A stretch of DNA of 64,000 nt, taken from the NCBI GenBank assembly GCA_001687465.1, contig LVLI01000079.1, positions 62,001 through 126,000 of the forward strand, given 5' to 3'. Positions 57,888 through 64,000 of this stretch are shown here, piece after piece. The number at the start of each line of letters is the position of its first letter. The stretch's first letter is position 1. The notes beneath the pieces were generated by a model. It did not search any database, was not told the DNA's origin, and worked only from the letters and a program-made list of their open reading frames with translations. Position numbers and translations under genes: made by a program. This stretch comes from Halocafeteria seosinensis (Eukaryota; Sar; Bigyra; Bicosoecida).

Positions 57888-58550
57888 TCAGCCATTCGCA
57901 GTAGTACGTCGTTTCGATCCCCTTTGTTGAGCATCCTCATTGAAGAGCTCTTCCCGAACTTTTCTTTGCTCTCCTTTTTCTAGTTCGCTGGACCTAATGT
58001 ACAAATAAAGTGTTTTTTTCGCCATAGGGCAATGTGTCTTCCCTCGCGAATTGTTCGTTGCTTCTTGACCAGACTCCTCCAGGACACCTAAATCCACCAC
58101 TTCACACGGCATTATGTTGTCTCTCATTTCGAACTCACAGACCAACGGAGGTGAGTACAGGTACGGCGTGTCCTTGAAAACTCTATTCTGGGTGACGAAC
58201 CCGCAATGCGTCAAAGACGACGAACCGAGAGTCCCTCTGGGTTTATGAGACGACCCTCGCCCACGGGAACTGGGTTCTCGAAGGTCAGGTGCTGGGAACT
58301 TTTCGTCATCTTCGTCAGCTCCTTTGGCTTCGGGAGGGAATGTAGCTCGAGGGTTACGGTTGATTAGTCCTCGTAATTGCTCCACGAAGTCCTGACTGTC
58401 TGGTTTGAGTTCGGAGTAGTGCTTGCGCAGAATATACACCTTGACGGGAAAAATGACGGATTCGGTTGAGGAGGAGGGGGAGGTGGAAGTCTCACCAGTG
58501 GCTGTACGTGGAGTTAGACGGAAGAAATATAGACGCCGACTCGTATACAT
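57888..58550 (-). CDS. Hypothetical protein, 220 residues
   Basis: A single minus ORF with ATG at 58550 and stop at 57888. It starts basic (MYTSRRLYFFRLTPR), then has a Ser/Thr stretch, a helix with VKVYILRKHYSEL, a Pro/Glu/Asp/Ser-rich middle, and a compact segment near 58190-58060 with FEMRDNIMPCEVVDLGVLE. The end is Lys/Arg/Glu-rich and helical. I recognise no domain. The real start could be an upstream exon. Support comes from coding-like composition and from the same tight convergent stop-to-stop spacing as neighbouring genes. Confidence 0.5.
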   Translation of the reverse strand: MYTSRRLYFFRLTPRTATGETSTSPSSSTESVIFPVKVYILRKHYSELKPDSQDFVEQLRGLINRNPRATFPPEAKGADEDDEKFPAPDLREPSSRGRGSSHKPRGTLGSSSLTHCGFVTQNRVFKDTPYLYSPPLVCEFEMRDNIMPCEVVDLGVLEESGQEATNNSRGKTHCPMAKKTLYLYIRSSELEKGEQRKVREELFNEDAQQRGSKRRTTANG

Positions 58551-58783
58551 TGCGAAGATTGGGGAAGAGGGAAGAACTTAATGATTTATTCAACAAGACA
58601 AAAGTGTACGACGGTCGGTGCCGTGTCTTACCCTCTCAACCGGGCCATCCGGGCCGGCGGATGATCCGGCCCTGCCAGGGCGTTCCGGGACACCGTTCCC
58701 CTGCCACGCTTGCGGCAGACAGGGTCAGGCTGTCGCGCCCCTGAAGGACGAACACGCTTCGAAGTCTTCGAGTTACTCGGAAA
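58551..58783. other. Flank between the hypothetical gene and the TIR element
   Basis: GC-rich short ORFs occur on both strands (for example 58618-58806); none is recognised. No gene is supported. Confidence 0.3.
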
Positions 58784-60133
58784 CAGGCTGGGACAAATCT
58801 CCCTAGTGTAATCAGGGAGACTGGGGAGTCTCCGAGACTGTCTCCCCACTGGCCATTTGGGGTGATGTACGAAAAATTGTTATATATCCATTATGAGCAT
58901 TTGTCATTAATCTATTGCCATCTCACATTACTTAATACATTATTTTAAGGCTGTATGCACCTTTATTTGGGCCTGTATTATCTCGTAAGTGGCACAGGGA
59001 ACATGCCTGCTACCCGCGCCAGCGCCGGTCGCTCCAAGGGCGAAAAGCGTGGCCGCCATAGTAGTGATACAGATACTGAGCAACATGCTACGTAACAGTA
59101 AGATTATCTTGATGAATTTGGGGATATTATTGAAGCAGAGGAAAGGAAGACAAATGCTGATTCCGACCGCTGTAGCGACGGAAGACGTGGAGGAACTCAA
59201 ATATAAACTCAGCAGTCTGTTCGACTTATGGAAGGTGATGCGGGCCAAGGGCTGGTTCGACATGAAACCACTGGTGTTACATTGAAGGAAACACAAGGAA
59301 GGAGTATGTGTCCGCGGCGTCGACAATTTCAATAGGGACCAGGAATCCAGGATTTGCTGAGCTAGCTAGACGACTCCTCAAGAAGTTCGAAACATATGTG
59401 GAACCAGCCATAGAGGTCTTGCCCAGACAGAAAAAATGCTTTGTACTGCTGAAGAAAATTGATTATGAAGAATGTGGTTCTGAATGCGATGTCAGTAAAA
59501 TCGTCTGGACCACTTTTGTTTTCGACGAGGAACTGAAGCCTCCACCGATTTACCACCAAAGAACAAGCGAAAGATCATTGGACCAAACAGCTAGAAACAG
59601 GCAAAAAGGAGCATAACATGGAAGGAAGGAGCCTAGAACAAGTGATGTTGAGATACAGTATCTCACTATAGGAGTGAGCAACGCCACAGTAGAGCGAGCT
59701 TTCGCAGGTCAAGAACCGAACGGAAGATCCGCAGGCTTCTCTACGATAAAATGAGCTTACTGATGGTCGTGTAAAATCCGCAACAAATTATGAGATGATA
59801 CATGACATGGTGTACGATTTTCATAAGAGGTTGCTCTTCTGTCTCCCGGTCGACATTCTGCGAGTGTGGAAAGTGCGGAACCAGAAATTCCAGAAGGCCA
59901 CGAGTAAGATGTTTAATGACTCTATCCTCCGAAAATGTTCAATTTTACACAATTTCTGTTATCTAGAGTCTATATGAGGTGTTTACATGGGCCATAAAAC
60001 CATAAAATAGTACATTTTGGTCCGAGAACCGAAATTTCCCCTTGCACACCCAAGAAATCTGTGAAAACCCCGGGCCGGATCTCCCCAGACCCCGATTGGG
60101 GAGACGAAAAGTGGGGAGATTTGTCCCAGCCTG
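58784..60133. mobile_element. 1.35-kb DNA-transposon-like element with perfect 20-bp terminal inverted repeats
   Basis: The left end at 58784-58803 reads caggctgggacaaatctccc, and the right end at 60114-60133 is its exact reverse complement. Inside each end lie further GGGGAG/CTCCCC stretches forming imperfect subterminal repeats. Internal reading frames (plus, 58989-59285, 59308-59616 and 59795-59977) are broken, basic, and carry no clear transposase catalytic triad, so this is a non-autonomous or decayed copy. I found no target-site duplication: the bases left of 58784 (ctcggaaa) and right of 60133 (attgggct) do not match. The superfamily is undetermined; hAT or CACTA relatives also begin with CA. 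Confidence 0.7.
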
Positions 60134-60297
60134 ATTGGGCTCTGTAGCATGTATTGCTAGCCGATATGTGGAATATAAAACGGTATATAAAGGGAAACTA
60201 GGTAGACACCATTGTTATATATCAGGAGAATGCAGAATACTTCGTTGCGTACAGAAGTTCCTTGCCGTTTATTGAACTGCGCGCCATGAAACTCAAG

Positions 60298-60565
60298 CAT
60301 TGGAAGATGGCGGATACAGAAAGTGCAATTCAGTAGGAGGGTAATAGTGCTTGCCTTACTAGTGCGTCGAAACTTCGAGAGTTTCGTTCATTTCAGATCT
60401 CAGTCCGAGTCCGACGAAATGGGCGCCGTTTGTTGAAATGGGCGCAAGCATTGGAAGAAAGCGGATACAGAAAATGCAATCTTGTAGGAGGATAATAGTT
60501 CTTGCCTCACCGGTGCGCTGAAAGTTCGAGAGTTCGGTCATTTCAGATCTCATTCCAAGGGAGGT
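60298..60565. repeat. Imperfect tandem duplication, period about 155 bp
   Basis: A segment starting at 60298 (cattggaagatggcggatac) is repeated from about 60453 (cattggaagaaagcggatac). Each copy includes a segment reading cgagagtt followed by tcatttcagatctca. The copies differ at perhaps 10-15 percent of positions. They are non-coding as far as I can see. Confidence 0.75.
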
Positions 60566-61460
60566 CTCCTGTTACTCAAGGCTCGCTGTTTTCGGTCGGT
60601 TGTGTCATCTGAAGCAACAGGCTTCAGGAGCTGAAGACCAACAGGGATATAAGACGCATGTGCTGGTCGCAGACAACCTAGACATAAGCGAAGATGAATG
60701 GAGCCCTATTATCCCTACCCAAAACATAGTACGACCATTGGCCGTTACAGATATCATAATTCTGGGAGTCCGACAATGAGCAATTTCATGAGAACTAAGA
60801 ACCACACTGGAAGCTGAAATTAGCATGGGGAGCTGGAGTAGAAGTTCAGGCCACGATGAACTGGCAAAGGGAGGTATCCGCGCATATCTCGACATGTCAA
60901 ACACGACCCAGCAAGTGGCAGGAAACGAGCAGGGCCCGCTCGCTCAACACCGCAAGAATCCCCCACCAAGTCTGGCGGAGCGTTTCGAAACGGAACGCGG
61001 TACAGGAAACGATCGGTCTCCCGAATGCATACTACGAAGGGTACTGGGAGAACCGAAGCTCAAGCAAGATGTTGTAGAGAGTGGCTACACGGACCCTGAA
61101 AGGGACGCTAAACCCACAGCAGAAAGCGCTACTTACAGCCCCCAAAGGGACAGAGTAGCCGCCTGACTATACGCATATCAAGGAAAGGGTTTACACTTAC
61201 TGACGCAGAGACATGGTAGCACTGCGTCTACGCCTCAGGCTCCCTCAAACTAACCTATGTACGGAGCCAGTCGGTGGATTATGTGGAGACGGACCCATTG
61301 ACGACCGGCTGCAGCACGCACTGGGATGCGGCAAAAAAGGGAACGCCACACAAACGATTTACCCTCATGGCAGGATAGTATGGAACTTGAAAGCTACTTT
61401 CGCGTGGGCATTTGGCCGTGGAGAGAGGTGCTTGTAGGTGCGCAGAACGAAGGAGAAGTG
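60566..61460. other. Degenerate coding-like debris
   Basis: The plus strand around 60625-60775 carries an open, coding-like peptide stretch (with VLVADNLDISEDEW), and 60825-61166 is a 113-codon frame rich in Glu, Arg and Pro. Frames are interrupted, and no family is recognised. Mobile-element origin is plausible from the surroundings, not from sequence motifs. Confidence 0.25.
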
Positions 61461-61467
61461 AGGCACG

Positions 61468-61790
61468 TCAACTTGATCCGCTCATAATTCGTAGATTATC
61501 AGCGACAGCAGGGTAACCCCTCACCTTCGCGGTAGAGTCTGAGTAGAGGAAACGGACAAAATACGGAAAATGTGAGGGGTCATCACGCGCGATAGAGGCT
61601 ACAAGTGGCTTCAGCGAAGACGCCACCACGGTTCTAAAGAGAGTTTTCAGAAAAGGACCGGGGAGGCACGGGGCTTTCGGGAGCTGATGATAGTCAAACT
61701 GTCTATCACGTTGAGATGCTGGAGCGGTTCCGGGTAGGGTTGACCCCACACGCGGCCTAGCATAGCACCAATACTCATACACTCAAGCTA
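61468..61790 (-). mobile_element. Fragment of the dispersed element also present at 7.4 kb
   Basis: The segment 61715-61747 matches 7393-7425 almost base for base (core ggagcggttccgggtagggt), with weaker similarity for about 20 bp beyond. In both places the minus strand reads into a frame beginning Val-Asn-Pro-Thr-Arg-Asn-Arg-Ser. Here that frame stops quickly, and the longer minus ORF 61468-61782 is in another frame. I interpret it as a truncated relative of the element at 5.95-7.42 kb. Confidence 0.45.
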
Positions 61791-62251
61791 TTCGAGATGT
61801 TTGAAAGAAGCCCACTTGATTTGACACAGTAAGACCATTGGGAGATTCCATACGAGGAGTGAAAAGTCCAGGATTGTTTGCAAGTGAGGAGCTCACGTGA
61901 AGTACGATATTTACATTTTTTGTAAATTTTAATTGTAAATTCTGGCGGGTGATAAATGTACGCAGGTGGCTTAATGACAATAAACTGCAAAATCTCCCGT
62001 CGGATGTGTTTCAAGGTTTGAAAAGTTTGCAAGAGCTGTACGTGACCGCCGCACGCCAGCCAGTCGCTTTCCATCCGAATGAATGTATGCTGCATGTGCT
62101 CTTTGTTACTCCATGTGCACAGGAGGCTTAACAATAATAACAGACTGGAATAATTATAATAATAATAATGATGGTGTTATTATAATAGAGGGGATAGTCA
62201 GGACCGTAAAACTCTAGAATTGACTTTTTTTCCGACCCATAAACTTCATCC

Positions 62252-62655
62252 TTGCATAAAAATCGGGTGGAAAAGTTTGCTCGGTTGAAAAACTCCAGTC
62301 TTGCCTGGAAAACGGGGGAAAACCTTAGATTTGCTTTTTTGCCTCCGAAAAACTCCATTCTTGCAAATTTTTGTTTTGAGAAAGGATTTATCTCAAATTG
62401 GTCGCACGAAATCTTCGTTGTATCAGAGGTTCTTGATACTAACCCAGTAACTTATAAGTTGGTGGATTGGACGGGTGAACCTGTGAAAGGTTCCTCAAAA
62501 GACAGAACTCACCGATACTTCCTTGGTAGAGAAAATTAATTAAAGAAGAGGTAGTAAAGCTTTAGTTAAGTGGCTTGGGTGGGAGTCTCCCAAGTTTGAT
62601 ACATGGGAACCTATTTCTGAAATTAAAAACATTCAAAAGAAAACCGCTCGATGAC
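62252..62655 (+). pseudogene. Integrase C-terminus plus chromodomain remnant (Polinton/Ty3-like)
   Basis: The plus frame 62252-62539 ends with KGFISNWSHEIFVV, VTYKLVDWTGEPVKGS, a pattern typical of the C-terminal part of Polinton-type integrases. A frameshift and stop later (62556-62655) the sequence reads KALVKWLGWESPKFDTWEP, a clear chromodomain core (LVKW, W, and TWEP). The catalytic core is absent, so this is a 5'-truncated, broken copy. Chromodomains also occur in chromovirus Ty3 integrases. The region is noticeably AT-rich relative to the gene-dense part, consistent with insertion. It is only distantly similar to the remnant at 5.4-6.0 kb. Confidence 0.6.
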
Positions 62656-62764
62656 GCCTCGGTCATTGTAGCCAGACTACAAGCGAAATAACATCGCAAA
62701 AACTACATGCTATAGAATTAATTGTGTGTTTGAAGTTTAAGATGTTTTCTGAAGCATCTTATAT

Positions 62765-63055
62765 ATGACTTCTTACCATAACCCCAATGACGTTTACAAA
62801 TATATAGGAGATATTCTGAATGGTAATTTACATACTATTTGTTTTTACCCATCTATTCCTGATGATCCCGATTTAATAAGACATTCTATTGAAATTAAAA
62901 ATGCTAAAATCAAAGACTATTATTTTTATCACTTAGCTGATATGAGTTTCCATCTATATATGCTGGTAATTTATCAAGCTGGGACAGCTAAGATAGCGAG
63001 CCGAAATTCTACGCAACACCGCAACGAGAAACCACGTTTTAATCTTAGCATTTAG
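62765..63055 (+). CDS. Orphan AT-rich ORF, hypothetical
   Basis: A 96-residue ORF starts with ATG at 62765. The first two thirds are Asn/Ile/Tyr-rich with a block CFYPSIPDDPDLIRHSIEIK that looks like folded protein. The end is basic and may be out of context. It follows the integrase remnant directly and shares its AT bias, so it could be cargo of the same element. The TAG stop (63053-63055) overlaps the stop of the minus-strand gene at 63052. No family is recognised. Confidence 0.35.
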   Translation: MTSYHNPNDVYKYIGDILNGNLHTICFYPSIPDDPDLIRHSIEIKNAKIKDYYFYHLADMSFHLYMLVIYQAGTAKIASRNSTQHRNEKPRFNLSI

Positions 63056-63910
63056 TGTCCCGTAGATTCGCGGTCCTCGCGAAGTGCCGCCTCTAGGGTT
63101 TCGAGTCTTTTTAAAGTCATCCCTCTTCCGTCGAGATGCTCTATTGCAGGAGGATTGTTCTTCGGGCCGTAGGCGTACCCAATGTTCCTCCGGCCAATCG
63201 GACCTTCTATACCTTTGCTACCCTTTTTCGCCCCCCGCGGATTTTTTGCGATGTATGGGATATGTCGCCTGTAGGGTGGAACCATAATCAAGTGAGGTCC
63301 GTTGGCCCGTCTAGCTGCTGCTCCAACGTCATCTCCCGCAATGCAAACTGTAATATGAGGGCCTTTGAACGGAATGGAGCACCGCTTCCTATTGCCTGTT
63401 CCCGCTGTAAACCCAAGATACTCGATGTTCAATTCCTCCATGCCTTGTATCAGGTCACTAATTGAATGGTTTACGCTTCTCCTTCTCAGCATCCAATCGT
63501 GCTCCAATTGTAGGGCGTACTTACTATGGGTATTCACCAATGATTTTCGGTAGCCATCAGCCAGGCCATGAGTCCTGATCACCTCTCCAAGTGTAGATAA
63601 CCTTGTCAGGTACTCACTGCAGTCGCGAGTTGACCTACTGGGGTGTACATAAACCCTTACATGGACTTTTTCAAGCCCAAAACCGTCAACGAAGCTGGAA
63701 AGGGTCAGGCGTGCCATCACAGTGCTGGATCCTGAACTCAAACAATTGGTAAACAAGTTAATGGTAAGCCAATCATGTATGTTGTCTGGTCGTGGTTTCC
63801 CTTCGATAAACATTTGCGGATATGTGGTACTTCTGCCGAACCATAATGAAAATACATCTTGTCCTACAAATAGAGTGAAGCCTCAGTAAAAACTCACTTT
63901 GCGTCTTCAT
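63052..63910 (-). CDS. Putative nucleotide-sugar glycosyltransferase
   Basis: I place the start at ATG 63910 with a 13-nt first exon (M-K-T-Q-), a 34-nt intron (63864-63897, GTGAGT...GTAG) and one long exon to 63052, giving about 274 residues. The body has features of a GT-A-like fold as seen in some algal and viral glycosyltransferases: ARLTLSSFVDGFG and VRVYVHPS early, then SKYALQLEHDW (an acidic-H-D-W motif after a hydrophobic strand), ISDLIQGMEEL, GPHLIMVPPYRRHI, and GIEGPI with a terminal AIEHLDGRG. Family placement is from motif resemblance only. A conventional start at the later ATG 63813 would avoid the tiny intron but lose a plausible strand (VFSLWFG). Confidence 0.55.
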
Positions 63911-64000
63911 TCAACAGGTTGGTTACCCTAGGAGAACTGTTTCGGTTGCTGTCCACGACGTCGCGCAATTCTGTCTTCCTGCATCTTCCAAAGCCGATAA

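Overview
This window reads as nuclear DNA of a eukaryote, most likely a unicellular alga or protist. Many reading frames are interrupted by short GT-AG introns (mostly about 50-90 nt). The genes are typically eukaryotic: HOP/STI1, LETM1, cytosolic-type prolyl-tRNA synthetase, Vma12/TMEM199, MFSD5 and DUS2 homologues. I cannot assign the lineage. Base composition is balanced over most of the window, with an AT-rich patch near 62.1-63.0 kb.

Layout. 1-4.4 kb: the 3' part of a large minus-strand gene that runs off the left edge. It contains a striking tandem array of 48-nt mini-exons coding a Pro-rich 16-residue repeat, then a 93-residue in-frame duplication, an IQ motif and a coiled coil. 4.6-8.9 kb: gene-poor, with a decayed integrase, a broken minus-strand gene of a dispersed element and small ORFs. 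9.0-58.5 kb: dense gene land. In order it holds a WD40 protein, a protein with three copies of an unrecognised domain, DUS2, a secreted Kelch protein, a Nudix hydrolase, HOP/STI1, two tandem LRR plus XK-related membrane protein genes, a Vma12-like V-ATPase assembly factor, an SDR-SCP2 peroxisomal-type protein, ProRS, LETM1, a GH20 hexosaminidase fused to an endonuclease/exonuclease/phosphatase domain, an IQ protein, an MFSD5-like transporter, RNase HII, a polytopic membrane protein, an HtrL/YibB-like protein, an F-box/LRR protein and a hypothetical gene. 58.7-62.8 kb: repeats and mobile-element debris, including a 1.35-kb element with perfect 20-bp inverted ends and a second integrase-chromodomain remnant. 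62.8-63.9 kb: an orphan ORF and a glycosyltransferase-like gene.

The most notable observations are the mini-exon array, the tandem LRR-XKR gene pair, the GH20-EEP fusion, and a consistent arrangement in which six convergent gene pairs have stop codons only 6-12 nt apart (a seventh possible pair overlaps). There is no operon-like functional clustering. Several genes serve organelle or endomembrane housekeeping: LETM1 (mitochondrion), SDR-SCP2 (peroxisome), Vma12 (ER and V-ATPase) and the GH20 fusion (endomembrane). Intron boundaries were inferred by eye from frame continuity and GT/AG signals, so exon limits are approximate unless stated.
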